Positions 9,403 to 18,178 of a DNA stretch of 64,000 bases are shown here, one piece after another. The stretch lies in the NCBI RefSeq assembly GCF_000522985.1, contig NZ_CP007129.1:248001-312000 (forward strand), read 5' to 3'. Position 1 is the first letter of the stretch. Every line of letters starts with the position of its first letter. The DNA comes from Gemmatirosa kalamazoonensis (GTDB taxonomy: Bacteria > Gemmatimonadota > Gemmatimonadetes > Gemmatimonadales > Gemmatimonadaceae). A program made the translations under genes and the position numbers. The notes beneath the pieces were generated by a model. The model worked only from the letters and a program-made list of their open reading frames with translations, was not told where the DNA came from and made no database searches.

Positions 9403-9431
9403 AGTTTGGGGCGTGGGCGGGGCGCGGTCAA
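9403..9431 (-). promoter_or_regulatory. Candidate promoter for the leu leader
   Basis: On the minus strand TTGACC (9431-9426) is followed after 17 nt by CAAACT (9408-9403). The start site would fall at about 9396, next to the leader ATG. The -35 box is good and the -10 box is weak. The position fits the attenuator model, but the boxes alone would not be convincing. Confidence 0.3.
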
Positions 9432-9480
9432 GAGCCGCGTGCGGAATGCCGCATGTACCATCGTCGTACGAATGCCCGGC

Positions 9481-10194
9481 TCACGACGCGCGCGGGCCCA
9501 GGTACTCGCGGCGGAAGTCGTGATGCGCGCGCGCCGCGTCGGGCGGGCCGAGGTCGTACGTCATGCCGCCCGTGCACCACGTCACGTGGTCCGCCGCCTC
9601 GAACAGCGTCGGCACCTCGTGCCCGGTCGCGACCACCGCGCAGCCGTCGCGCGCCAGGCGACGCACCACGGCCACGAGCGCCTCCGCATCGCGCGGCGCC
9701 ACCCCGCGGAACGGCTCGTCGGCGAGCAGACAGCGCGGCCGTCGCACGAGCGCCGCGGCGAACTCGGCGCGGCGCAGCTCGCCGCCCGACAGCGACGGCG
9801 GCACGCGCTCGGCGAGCGCCGCGACACCGGCGAGCGTCAGCGCCTCGTCCACGTCGCCGCCGTCGAACCGTCGGCGCAGCAGCTCGAGCTGGTGCCGCAC
9901 GGTGAGCGTGGGGAAGAGCAGGTCGTGGTCCGCCAGGTAGAACAGCCCGTGCCGCGCCAGCCGCGACAGCGACGGCCGCAGGTACGCGCGCCCGGCGAAG
10001 TGCACCACGCCGCTGTCCGGTTGCAGCCATCCCGCGGCGATCTTGAGCAGCGTGGACTTGCCGGCGCCGTTGCGGCCCAACAGCACGCGCACCTCGTTAG
10101 GCACCGCGCGCAGCGTCGCCGCGGCGAGCACGCGGCGGCTGCCGAACCACTTCCCGACACCGTCGGCGACGAGCACGCTCGGGTCGCGACTCAC
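9481..10194 (-). CDS. ABC transporter ATP-binding protein (CcmA/LptB-like size)
   Basis: A 237-residue nucleotide-binding domain. Walker A is GRNGAGKSTLLK, the ABC signature is SLSGGELRRAEFAAAL (a variant of LSGGQ), and Walker B is RRPRCLLADEP with an unusual FRGVAPRD D-loop. The H-loop region reads ATGHEVPTLFE. The GTG start at 10194 overlaps the stop of the upstream 106-residue membrane protein (GTGA), so the pair probably forms one small exporter-like module. The substrate is unknown. The signature and D-loop are more diverged than in housekeeping families. Confidence 0.85.
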   Translation of the reverse strand: MSRDPSVLVADGVGKWFGSRRVLAAATLRAVPNEVRVLLGRNGAGKSTLLKIAAGWLQPDSGVVHFAGRAYLRPSLSRLARHGLFYLADHDLLFPTLTVRHQLELLRRRFDGGDVDEALTLAGVAALAERVPPSLSGGELRRAEFAAALVRRPRCLLADEPFRGVAPRDAEALVAVVRRLARDGCAVVATGHEVPTLFEAADHVTWCTGGMTYDLGPPDAARAHHDFRREYLGPRAS

Positions 10195-10511
10195 CCGAGC
10201 GTTCCCGCGAGCGCGCCGAGCGCGATCTCGCCGGCGAGCGCGGGGAGCGCGACCCACGCCGTGAGCCGCATGCGCGACACGCCGAAGTTGCCGAGCAGCG
10301 CGCGCTCCCCGCGCCGCGCGACGTCGACGTGGCCGAGCGCCGCGGCCACGCCGACCATGAGCAGCGCCGCCGACGGTGCGAGCACGAACGCCTCCCGGGG
10401 CGGCGCGCCGGCGAGCACCAGCGTGAGCCCCGCCGCGGCGCGCGCGAGCGCCCACACGACGAGGCCGCGCGTGGCGAAGATGAGCGGAAGGGGCGTCGTC
10501 GGCCGGGACAC
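10191..10511 (-). CDS. Small membrane protein coupled to the ABC ATPase
   Basis: A 106-residue hydrophobic protein with about three or four predicted membrane segments, among them the stretches near LVVWALARAAAGLTLVLAG and ALLMVGVAAALGHV. The start is GTG 10511. It overlaps the ATPase gene by 4 bp. It is too short for a standard permease, so it may be a reduced partner. No family was recognised. Confidence 0.65.
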   Translation of the reverse strand: MSRPTTPLPLIFATRGLVVWALARAAAGLTLVLAGAPPREAFVLAPSAALLMVGVAAALGHVDVARRGERALLGNFGVSRMRLTAWVALPALAGEIALGALAGTLG

Positions 10512-10591
10512 GGCGGCACGTTAGTCGCCCGCCCGTCGACTCGCCACGCGTGGCACTGGTCCGCCGCGGGGCCGGCGGCTATCCTCGCGCC

Positions 10592-11335
10592 ATGGCCGAC
10601 ACGCCGCGGTGGCTCCTGCTCGTCACGCACCTCCCGCCGAAGCCCGACTACCTGCGCGTGAAGCTGCGGCGGCGCATCCAGCGGATCGGCGCGCTGCCGC
10701 TCAAAGGCTCGGTGTACGTGCTGCCGCTGCGCGACGGGACCACCGAGGACCTGATGTGGCTCCGCGCGGAGCTGCTCGCCGACGGGGCCGACGCCGTGGT
10801 CTTCGCCGCCACGCCGCTCGCGGGCGTGACCGACGCGCAGCTCGCCGCGCTGTTCGGCGACGCGGACGCGGCGGAGCCGACCGCGGAGGAACCGCGCGAC
10901 GAGCGCGCGACGGGACGGACGTGGGTCACGCGCGCCGGCGTCTTCGTCGACCGCATCGCGAGCGCGTGGCTCGTTCGCCGCTTCATCGATCCCGAGGCCC
11001 GCTTCGCGTTCACGTCGGACGCGCGGTACGCGCCGCGTCCGGGCGAGGTCCGCTTCGACATGTTCCAGGGCGAGTACACGCACGAGGGCGACCGCTGCAC
11101 GTTCGAGACGCTGCTCGCGCGCTTCGATCTCGACGCGCCGGCGCTGCGCGCGATCGGCGAGATCGTGCACGATGTCGACATGCGCGACGGGAAGTTCGAG
11201 CGACCGGAGGCGGCGGGCGTGGAGGCGGTGCTCGCGGGGCTCGTGCACGAGGAGGCCGACGACGCACGCCGGATCGAGCGCGGTGCGGCGGTCTTCGATG
11301 CCCTGTACGCGCGGCTCGGCGGGGCGGATCGTTAG
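10592..11335 (+). CDS. ChrB-like chromate-resistance regulator/accessory protein
   Basis: A 247-residue protein with two parts. The N-terminal part (PRWLLLVTHLPPKPDYLRVK, then GSVYVLP) matches the ChrB N-terminal domain. The C-terminal part has VFVDRIASAWLVRRFIDP and RFDMFQGEYTHEGDRCTFE, the ChrB_C signature. ChrB proteins regulate or assist chromate efflux, but no chrA is visible here. ATG 10592 is preferred over the upstream GTG frame because homology starts there. The stop TAG is part of a CGTTAGGC octamer. Confidence 0.8.
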   Translation: MADTPRWLLLVTHLPPKPDYLRVKLRRRIQRIGALPLKGSVYVLPLRDGTTEDLMWLRAELLADGADAVVFAATPLAGVTDAQLAALFGDADAAEPTAEEPRDERATGRTWVTRAGVFVDRIASAWLVRRFIDPEARFAFTSDARYAPRPGEVRFDMFQGEYTHEGDRCTFETLLARFDLDAPALRAIGEIVHDVDMRDGKFERPEAAGVEAVLAGLVHEEADDARRIERGAAVFDALYARLGGADR

Positions 11336-11359
11336 GCGGCGCCGGCGTGCGTCTACGTG

Positions 11360-12103
11360 TCAGGTCACCGGCGCCTCGACCACGCGCGCCGGCCGCAGCC
11401 GCGGGATCCACCGCCGCACGCGCACGCGCCACAGCCACCAGAGCATCACGACGAGCGGCAGCAGCGCCGGCACGGCGAGCAGCTCCGGCACGCGCAGCGG
11501 CTTCGGGATCACCTTCGCCTGGCCGAGGAAGAACGAGCCCGCGGCGATGAACAGCGCGATGCGCCACAGGTGTCGGATCAGCCGCGCCGTGCCGCGTACG
11601 CCGCCGCGGCGCAGCATGCGCGCGTCGGCGATTCCACAGGCGAGCGCGATCGCGCCGAAGATGAAGAACACGCGTACGGGCACGCCGTCGCGCGCGCGCA
11701 GGCCGTGGGCGGCTGCATCGAACCCGCGCGACAGGTTCGCCGCGCCGGTCGCGAACGCGACCAGCATGCCGCCGAGCTCCACTCGCCGCGACGCGACGGT
11801 CGGCGGGCGCACGGTCAGCAGCGCGGTCGTCACCATGTACGCGGTGAGCAGCCCGCCGTTCACCGACCCGATCTTCCCCTCGTACGCGGCGATGGCTGCG
11901 CCCACGAGCGCCATCGCGAGCATCGCGTAGACGAACAGCGTGCCGCTACGCCGATGCAGCCCCGCACCCTTCGCCGCGTACAGCGCCACGTACCCCGTGA
12001 CGATCGCCACCATGCCGGCCGTGACGTGCAGCAGCAGCGGCGCCTGCACCGACCAGCCGCCCGACCCGAGCGTGACGCGCGGACCTGCCAGGACTGCCAT
12101 CAT
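11360..12103 (-). CDS. DUF2306-type integral membrane protein
   Basis: A 247-residue polytopic protein with about seven hydrophobic segments. It opens LLLHVTAGMVAIVTGYVALY, followed by AAKGAGLHRRSGTLFV, typical of DUF2306 membrane proteins with conserved His residues early in the first helices. Function is unknown in the family. It lies 21 bp after the ADOP permease gene on the same strand and may be co-transcribed with the PadR-permease pair. Confidence 0.65.
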   Translation of the reverse strand: MMAVLAGPRVTLGSGGWSVQAPLLLHVTAGMVAIVTGYVALYAAKGAGLHRRSGTLFVYAMLAMALVGAAIAAYEGKIGSVNGGLLTAYMVTTALLTVRPPTVASRRVELGGMLVAFATGAANLSRGFDAAAHGLRARDGVPVRVFFIFGAIALACGIADARMLRRGGVRGTARLIRHLWRIALFIAAGSFFLGQAKVIPKPLRVPELLAVPALLPLVVMLWWLWRVRVRRWIPRLRPARVVEAPVT

Positions 12104-12124
12104 GTTCGCGACCTCCGGAGTGGG

Positions 12125-14821
12125 TCATTCCGCCCGCAGCGCGACGGCGGGGTCGACGTGCGCGGCGCGCGCCGCGGGAAGCCAGCACGCGGCGACGCCG
12201 ACGGCGACGAGGACGAGCGCGACGCCGACGAGCGTCACCGGGTCGTGCGGCGTCACGCCGAACAGCATGCTCGACATCGCGCGCGTCGCGGCGAGCGCGC
12301 CGAGCACGCCGACCGCCACGCCCACGCCGAGCAGCGCGCCGCCCTCGCCGAGCACCATGCGATAGACGCGTCCCGGGTTCGCGCCGAGGCTCATGCGGAT
12401 CGCGATCTCCGCCACGCGCGCGCTCACCGAGAACGCCAGCACGCCCGCGATGCCGACCATCGCGATGATCAGCGCGAGCGCGCCGAACGACGCGATGAAC
12501 AGCGCGTTCAGTCGACGCGGCGCCACGGTCTTGTCGCGCAGCGCCTCGAGCGTCGCGACGTTCTCCACGAGCTGCCGCGGGCTCACGTCGCGCACGGCGC
12601 GCAGGATCGTGCGCTGCAGCGTCTCGGGATCGCCCGTCGTGCGCACGACGAGCGCGCCGCCGAGGATCGCCTCCTGCGCGAACGGCATGTACAGCGTCGG
12701 CGTCTCGCCGCCGTCGAGCCCGCGGTCGCGCGTGTCGCCGACGACGCCGACCACCGTGCGCCAGTCGCCGGAGAACGGCGTGAACTTCAGGACCGCGCCC
12801 GTGAGCGCGACGTGCTGTCCGAGCGGGTCGCGGTCGCCGAACAGCTCGCGCGCGAGCGACCGGCTCACGATGACCACGGCCGCCGTGCCGCGCGCGTCGG
12901 TCGTCGCGAACGGACGCCCGGCGAGCATCGGGATGCCGGCAGCGGTGAAGTACTTGCCGTCGACCATGCGGAGCGCCGGGTGCGGCGTCGGCCGGTCGGG
13001 CGGCAGCGCGACGCTCTCCGCCTTCACGTCGAAGTCGATGATGGGTGAGCGCAGCGGCGGCGCGGATCCCACCGACGCGAGCTCGACGCCGGGGAGCGCG
13101 GCGACCCGGTCGCGCATGCGCTCGTAGCGCGCGAGGTTCTCGGGCTGACGCATCACCTGCTTCAGCAGATCGCCGTCGAGCGGCAGCTCCATCGTGAGGA
13201 CGTGCGCGGCGCGCACGCCGGTGTCGACCGATGCGAGCTTCGTGAGCGTGCGCGCGAGCAGCCCCGCGCCGGTGAGCAGCACCATGCACACCGCGAGCTG
13301 CGCGACGACGAGCGACTGCTGGAAGCGCTGCCGCCCGCGGTCGAGCGTCACGCGGCGGCCCGCCGGCGCGAGCGACGCGGCGAGCGTGCGCGCGCCGCCG
13401 ATGCGCGGCACGAACGACAGCGCGATCGCCACCGCGACGCTCGTCGCCAGCCCCACGGCGAGCACCACGCCGTCGACGCGGATCTCGGCGGCGCGCGGCG
13501 AGAGCTGCGCGGCGAACGCGACGAGCAGCTTCACGCCGGCGAACGCGACGAGCACGCCGAGCGCGCCGCCGGTGAGCGCGAGCGCGAGGTTCTCCACGAG
13601 CAGCAGCCGGCGCAGCCGTCCGCGTCCCGCGCCGAGCGCGGCGCGCACGAGCATCTCGCGCTCGCGGTCCACGCCGCGCATGAGCGTGAGGTTGGAGACG
13701 TTCGCGCACGCGATGAGCAGCACGAACGCCGCGGCACCCATGAGCAGCCACACCGTGAGCGACGCGCGCGCGTTCACCGCCTGCTTGAGCGGCGACACCG
13801 CGATGGTGTAGTGCGACGCCTGCGCGTACGCCTCGGGATGGTCGTGCCGCGCGCGCGCCGCGAGCCGCTCGATGTCGAGCCGCGCCTGCTCCACCGTGGC
13901 GCCGGGCGCGAGCCGGCCGAACAGCTCCGTCATGCGGTGCGAGCGGTCCGTCACCATCGTCGCGCTGAGATGGTGCGGGCTCACGACCGTGTTCACGAAC
14001 ACGTCGGTGCGCTGCGGGTAGCTCGGCGCGGGCTGCGCGACGCCGACGATCGTCGTCACGATGTCGTTCAGCCGCACCGTGCGTCCGACGATGCCGGCAT
14101 CGCCGCCGAAGTGCTCCATCCAGTACGGGTACGAGAGCACCGCGACGGGGGCCGCGGCGGGGCCGTCGTCGCGCGGCGTGGTGAGGCGGCCGACCGCGGG
14201 CTCGAGCCCCATGACGTCGAAGTAGTTGCCGCTGACGATGCCGACGCGCGCGCGCGCGGGCGCGCCGTCGTCGCCCGCGATGGTGAACGGCACCGCCGAC
14301 GAGAACTCCGCCAGCTCGGCCAGCGAGCGCGCGCCGGCGCGGTAGTCGGCGACCTCGGGGACGGAGAAGAGGACGTTGTCGCTCGTCGCCGCGGACTGGC
14401 GCAGGTACACGAGCCGGTCGCCGTCGCGGTTGGGCAGCGGACGGAGGAGCGTGCCGCGGAGCAGCGTGAACATCGCCGTGTTGGCGCCGATGCCTAACGC
14501 GAGCGTGAGCACGACCGCCGCCGCGAACCCCGGCGCGCGACGGAGCCCACGCACGCCGAGCGCGAGATCGCGCGGCAGCTCCTCGGCCCATCGCGTGCGG
14601 CGCGTGGCGCGCACCTGCTCCTTGCGGATCTCGAGGTTGCCGAGCGCGCGGAGCGCGGCGGCGCGGGCGGCGTCGGGCGCCATGCCGAGGCGCTCGTTCT
14701 CCTCGGTCTGTCGCTCGACGTGGTACGCGAGCTCCGCGTCGAGCTCGTGATCGACGTCGCGGCGGCGGAAGATGGAGCGGAGCCGGAGGGCGGCGATCCG
14801 CAGCCAGCGGTCGATGCTCAT
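12125..14821 (-). CDS. ADOP-type ABC permease (MacB/FtsX family)
   Basis: An 898-residue protein of the ADOP family, common in Acidobacteria and Gemmatimonadota. Residues 1-85 form the soluble prefix (HELDAELAYHVERQTEENER). Then come a first membrane helix (AAVVLTLALGIGANTAMFTLL) with a MacB periplasmic core, an FtsX block of three helices near the middle, a second periplasmic core and a second FtsX block near the C-terminus. The function is probably mechanotransmission or efflux with an unlinked ATPase. ATG 14821 is supported by the GGAGGT site in the end of the padR gene, 2 bp upstream. Confidence 0.9.
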   Translation of the reverse strand: MSIDRWLRIAALRLRSIFRRRDVDHELDAELAYHVERQTEENERLGMAPDAARAAALRALGNLEIRKEQVRATRRTRWAEELPRDLALGVRGLRRAPGFAAAVVLTLALGIGANTAMFTLLRGTLLRPLPNRDGDRLVYLRQSAATSDNVLFSVPEVADYRAGARSLAELAEFSSAVPFTIAGDDGAPARARVGIVSGNYFDVMGLEPAVGRLTTPRDDGPAAAPVAVLSYPYWMEHFGGDAGIVGRTVRLNDIVTTIVGVAQPAPSYPQRTDVFVNTVVSPHHLSATMVTDRSHRMTELFGRLAPGATVEQARLDIERLAARARHDHPEAYAQASHYTIAVSPLKQAVNARASLTVWLLMGAAAFVLLIACANVSNLTLMRGVDREREMLVRAALGAGRGRLRRLLLVENLALALTGGALGVLVAFAGVKLLVAFAAQLSPRAAEIRVDGVVLAVGLATSVAVAIALSFVPRIGGARTLAASLAPAGRRVTLDRGRQRFQQSLVVAQLAVCMVLLTGAGLLARTLTKLASVDTGVRAAHVLTMELPLDGDLLKQVMRQPENLARYERMRDRVAALPGVELASVGSAPPLRSPIIDFDVKAESVALPPDRPTPHPALRMVDGKYFTAAGIPMLAGRPFATTDARGTAAVVIVSRSLARELFGDRDPLGQHVALTGAVLKFTPFSGDWRTVVGVVGDTRDRGLDGGETPTLYMPFAQEAILGGALVVRTTGDPETLQRTILRAVRDVSPRQLVENVATLEALRDKTVAPRRLNALFIASFGALALIIAMVGIAGVLAFSVSARVAEIAIRMSLGANPGRVYRMVLGEGGALLGVGVAVGVLGALAATRAMSSMLFGVTPHDPVTLVGVALVLVAVGVAACWLPAARAAHVDPAVALRAE

Positions 14822-14822
14822 G

Positions 14823-15158
14823 CTAGACCTCCTGCAGGCGGACGAGCGCGGTGATGGCGCGGGCGAGGCGATCCCAGTTGCCGGCCTCGATCTGGAGCTG
14901 CTTCCGGCCGGCGCGGGTGAGCGAGTAGAACTTCGCGCGCCGATTGTTCTCGCTCTGCCGCCACTCCGACGTGACCCATCCTTCCTGCTCCAGCTTGTGG
15001 AGCGCGGGGTAGAGGGATCCGTCGCTGACCTGGAGGACGTCGGCGGAGAGCTGCTTGAGGCGCTGGCCCATCGTCCACCCGTTCATCGGCTCGAGGGCGA
15101 GCATCTTCAGGATGAGCAGGTCCAGCGTGCCCTGTACGAGATCGTTCGGCTTGCTCAC
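14823..15158 (-). CDS. PadR-family transcriptional regulator
   Basis: A 111-residue winged-helix regulator. VQGTLDLLILKMLALEPMNG and SLYPALHKLEQEGWV followed by RRAKFYSLTRAG are the PadR N-terminal signatures. PadR genes directly upstream of ADOP permeases are a standard pair, and the regulator probably represses the shared transcript. It overlaps the region carrying the ribosome-binding site of the permease gene. A short A/T-richer stretch upstream (15159-15200) likely holds the promoter and operator. Confidence 0.92.
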   Translation of the reverse strand: MSKPNDLVQGTLDLLILKMLALEPMNGWTMGQRLKQLSADVLQVSDGSLYPALHKLEQEGWVTSEWRQSENNRRAKFYSLTRAGRKQLQIEAGNWDRLARAITALVRLQEV

Positions 15159-15231
15159 GGTTCTCTCCCTCGGTTACCGATATGAGAGTACGGACGGGGG
15201 GCCGGGCGGGTTTCACTCGGTTACCGAGGCG

Positions 15232-15492
15232 TCAGACGCCGACCAGCTCCTCCTCGCCCACGTCCGACTCGGCGTCGTCCCACGCCGGCGTCTCGTCGTG
15301 GTACCAGTCCTCGTGCGGCGACCCGACGCCGCAGCGATGGCAGAACGTCACGCGCCACTGCTTGCTGCAGCCGGGACAGCGCGCGGCCGTCTCGAACGTG
15401 TTCCACACGCACTGGCACCCCGGCAGACAGATCCAGCGGTCCTCGGGGCCGGGGGCCCACTCGCACTGCGGGCAGTAGATGCGGCACGCCAT
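15232..15492 (-). CDS. Small zinc-ribbon protein
   Basis: An 86-residue protein with four Cys knuckles: CPQC at 7-10, CLPGCQC, CPGC and CHRC. It probably binds two Zn2+ ions. The tail is acidic (DDAESDVGEEEL). No catalytic motif is visible. ATG 15492 (MACRIYCPQC) is chosen because the upstream extension of the frame is low-complexity Arg/Pro. Role unknown. Confidence 0.75.
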   Translation of the reverse strand: MACRIYCPQCEWAPGPEDRWICLPGCQCVWNTFETAARCPGCSKQWRVTFCHRCGVGSPHEDWYHDETPAWDDAESDVGEEELVGV

Positions 15493-15629
15493 GGCGTCAC
15501 TCCCGTGTCGGCTCGAGCGTGGACGCCGCGCCGCCGTGATCGGCCGCGAGGCGCCCCGACGTAGGGTATGGATGAAGGGAACGACGCGTCCGCGCAGGGT
15601 GCAACTCCTCGTCGGCGGAGGGTGATCGC

Positions 15630-16487
15630 ATGCGGTCCTCACGGTGGCTGCTCGTGCTGTCGTTCGTGTCCTCGTCGCTCGCCTCGGCGCAGACCCCCGA
15701 GCTGTCGTTCCGCGACCCGCCGGGGTTCTACCGCAGCGCTTCCTATCCGCCCGCGGACTTCTCGTCGCAGGAGGTGAACGCGTCGCTCCAGGTGTACCCG
15801 TTCCGGGTGCTCGGCGACGTGCGGCAGGCCTTCACCCGCACGCTGCTGCGCGAGCTGGTGGACCCGCGCTACCGCGAGGAGAACGTCGCGCCGGGCGTGC
15901 GCTTCGACGCCATCTCGCTTCCCGGCGCCGACGTCGTACTGCGCGCGCAGTTCAACGAGGTCGTCGTCGGGCAGCCGCGCCCGCACGTGCGGATGGTCGT
16001 CGTGGTGGGACCGGCGGCGGCGATCGTGGACGCGTCGGCCGGCAGCCCGGCCGCGTGGATGCGCATCCTCCCCGCGCTCAACGCGTTCGCGCAGACGCTG
16101 CACGTCGCCGCCGCGGCGCCGGAGCCCACGTACGCCGCGCCGACGAGCGCCGACGGCCAGCGGCTGGCCGGGCTCTACATGACGCTGAAGAACAAGTACA
16201 ACTCGCTGTTCAGCCGGTGGGAGACGGCGGCGTACTACTACCTGTTCTCCGCCGACGGCCGCGTGTACCGCAAGTACGACGACCTCACGGTGCCGGGCAA
16301 CGACCCCGCGCGGTTCGACTACGCCGGCGCGCAGCGCGCCGACCCGGTGAACTCGGGGCGCTACGTGATCCGCGGCGACGTGGTCTACGTGCGTATGGGC
16401 ACCGCCGACCAGCCGGAGACGTTCGAGATGCGGCTGCCCTCGGGCAACGTGCTCGTGATCGGATCGTCGCGCTACGAGCGGCAGTGA
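15630..16487 (+). CDS. Secreted protein of unknown function
   Basis: A 285-residue protein with a clear Sec signal peptide (MRSSRWLLVLSFVSSSLASA, cleavage after ASA). The mature part begins QTPELSFRDPPGFYRSASYP. A second region near residues 180-270 (LAGLYMTLKNKYNSLFSRWE, then GRVYRKYDD) may form a beta-rich domain. No family is recognised. The start is supported by CGGAGGG 7 nt upstream. Confidence 0.75.
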   Translation: MRSSRWLLVLSFVSSSLASAQTPELSFRDPPGFYRSASYPPADFSSQEVNASLQVYPFRVLGDVRQAFTRTLLRELVDPRYREENVAPGVRFDAISLPGADVVLRAQFNEVVVGQPRPHVRMVVVVGPAAAIVDASAGSPAAWMRILPALNAFAQTLHVAAAAPEPTYAAPTSADGQRLAGLYMTLKNKYNSLFSRWETAAYYYLFSADGRVYRKYDDLTVPGNDPARFDYAGAQRADPVNSGRYVIRGDVVYVRMGTADQPETFEMRLPSGNVLVIGSSRYERQ

Positions 16488-16488
16488 C

Positions 16489-17073
16489 TCACCGGTCGCC
16501 GCCGGGCGGACGTGGCCGCGGCAGCGCCGTCGGCGGTACGAGGTTGTTCAGCCGCATGTAGTTCGCGATCTGGCTGTAGTGGTCCGCCATGTCGATGATG
16601 TGTCCCATCACCGGCCCGGCCCTCGTCACCGTGCGCGACTGGCCGTTCGGGAGCTGCTGCGTGACCTGCTCCGCGAGCTTCGCATCGTCGAGCTGCGCGA
16701 GCGCGTCCTCGCAGAACTTGAAGGACGCCTTCATCTGCGCGACCAGCTTCGCCTTCGGCCACTTCGCCTTGACCGTATCGGGCGCGCTCGTGTCCCCCGG
16801 ATCGAGCGCGCCCTTCATCGCGCCGAACTGGTTGCAGTAGAAGTAATTGTCGTCCGCGAGGTGCTGCGCGATGTACCCGATGGTGAGCTGCGCCGCCGTC
16901 GGCTTGTACCCGAAGATTCGCTCGGGAATCGAGTCGAACGCCTGGGCCAGACGCTGCTGGAACGCCATCGTCCGCTGCTTCATCACGGTCGTGATCGGAT
17001 TCGCCGGCGGCTGCTGCGCTCCGAGAGCGATGGGGAAGGCAACGACGACGAGCGCTGCGCGCGAGACTCTCAT
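16489..17073 (-). CDS. Exported DinB-like four-helix protein
   Basis: A 194-residue protein with a signal peptide (MRVSRAALVVVAFPIALGAQ) and a DinB_2-like body. Motifs are TAAQLTIGYIAQHLADDNYF and GHIIDMADHYSQIANYMRLN, whose His residues match the metal triad of the DinB/YfiT fold. Most DinB proteins are cytosolic thiol transferases; exported versions are common in this type of genome. ATG 17073 is chosen over the upstream in-frame start because it opens the signal peptide. Confidence 0.75.
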   Translation of the reverse strand: MRVSRAALVVVAFPIALGAQQPPANPITTVMKQRTMAFQQRLAQAFDSIPERIFGYKPTAAQLTIGYIAQHLADDNYFYCNQFGAMKGALDPGDTSAPDTVKAKWPKAKLVAQMKASFKFCEDALAQLDDAKLAEQVTQQLPNGQSRTVTRAGPVMGHIIDMADHYSQIANYMRLNNLVPPTALPRPRPPGGDR

Positions 17074-17143
17074 GCGGTCCCTGCCGGTGAAGAGGGTGAC
17101 GGAGAATTGACCGGCGCGCGCCATGGCCCGCCAGACCGTCCCG

Positions 17144-17611
17144 TCACCGTCGCAGGAGATGGTAGACGTCGGTCCGCCGCTGTGCCGGATCGTCGCTCCA
17201 GTGTCCATAGACTTCCCACCGCACGCCCGTGAGCTCGCGACCCTGCGCGCGGCACCACTCGATCACCGCGGCGTGCGCCCGGCCGAGCTCCGCGTAGTCG
17301 CCCCAGTGCGTCGTGCCCGCGACCTCGCCGACGGGGAGCGGGGCGTACTGCACGGGCCCGATCGGCGCGAACGGCGCCGCGACGCCGACGCCGAACTCGA
17401 CGTCGGTGGTTCGCTCCGGGCCGCTGCCGCCGCGATAGACGAAGATGTTCTGGCCGTCGACGCGCACCGCCCCGCGCCGCGCTGCGGCGTACACCTGGTC
17501 CAGGTACTCGGCGAAGTGCACGGGCACCGCGGCGATCGGCAGCTGCGCGCGCACCGCGGCGATGCCGCGCTGCGTCGCGATCTCCAGCCGGACGGGATGG
17601 TCCGAAGACAT
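17144..17611 (-). CDS. GyrI-like effector-binding domain protein
   Basis: A 155-residue stand-alone effector-binding domain of the type found at the C-terminus of BmrR/SoxR and AraC activators. VRLEIATQRGIAAVRAQLP opens the fold. PVGEVAGTTHWGDYAELGRA and GRELTGVRWEVYGHWSDD close it, with the conserved Glu/Tyr pattern for ligand binding. No DNA-binding domain is present. It may sequester small hydrophobic molecules. Confidence 0.75.
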   Translation of the reverse strand: MSSDHPVRLEIATQRGIAAVRAQLPIAAVPVHFAEYLDQVYAAARRGAVRVDGQNIFVYRGGSGPERTTDVEFGVGVAAPFAPIGPVQYAPLPVGEVAGTTHWGDYAELGRAHAAVIEWCRAQGRELTGVRWEVYGHWSDDPAQRRTDVYHLLRR

Positions 17612-17661
17612 CGAGATGCTCTCTCCTCGCCGGTGATCCCGCGGCCGCCTAACGCCAGGGC

Positions 17662-17904
17662 TCAGGAGCCCGCGCTCGGGTTGTCCGCGAACGCCCGCTC
17701 GGCCAGCGCGAGCGCGTCATCATACAGCGCGCGATGCGACGTCGCACGATCGAGGTCCTGCGCCGCGAACACGGCGGCGACGAAGCTCTCGGCATCCGCT
17801 GGCGCCTGGTCCAGCACCGCGCGCCGCGCCTCGGGCGAGAGGCACAGACCGAGCTGGTCGCAGAGCGCGGCGAGGAGGAACCCGGTCGCTCGAAGATTCA
17901 GCAT
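17662..17904 (-). CDS. Small hypothetical protein
   Basis: An 80-residue helical protein (MLNLRATGFLLAALCDQLGL, then SPEARRAVLDQAP) with no known motif. ATG 17904 is preferred because the frame upstream is Arg-rich and unconserved in appearance. A short palindrome lies immediately before the start. The region 17905-18178 between this gene and rsgA holds no other supportable feature. Confidence 0.5.
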   Translation of the reverse strand: MLNLRATGFLLAALCDQLGLCLSPEARRAVLDQAPADAESFVAAVFAAQDLDRATSHRALYDDALALAERAFADNPSAGS

Positions 17905-17919
17905 GCCGTAATCTACGGC
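17905..17919. promoter_or_regulatory. Short palindrome abutting a start codon
   Basis: GCCGTA-ATC-TACGGC is a perfect 6-bp inverted repeat directly upstream of the ATG at 17904 (minus strand). It could be an operator or a small hairpin in the leader. Nothing else supports it. Confidence 0.25.
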
Positions 17920-18178
17920 CGGCGTCCGACCGCTGAGTCGCCCACGGCTTGACGCGTCGTCCGGGCACCGAGAGCTTTCCCTCGCGCACGCCAGCGTCGG
18001 CGTGCCCACACCGAGAGGCGCCTGTGCGTACCGCCGTCCCTGTCTCCCACGTGGCCGCCTAGCCCACGTCCGACGGCGTTCGTTCGCTCCACGACGAGGC
18101 TCCGCGGCCAGCACCGCGTGACTCCGCACGCCGGTCACTCCGGCCGGCGGCACCCTCGCCCGTCACGGAGCCCCTCGC

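Noticed and set aside
10592-11335. Complete chromate-resistance operon
   Set aside because: Only the ChrB-like gene is present; no ChrA transporter is found in the neighbourhood.
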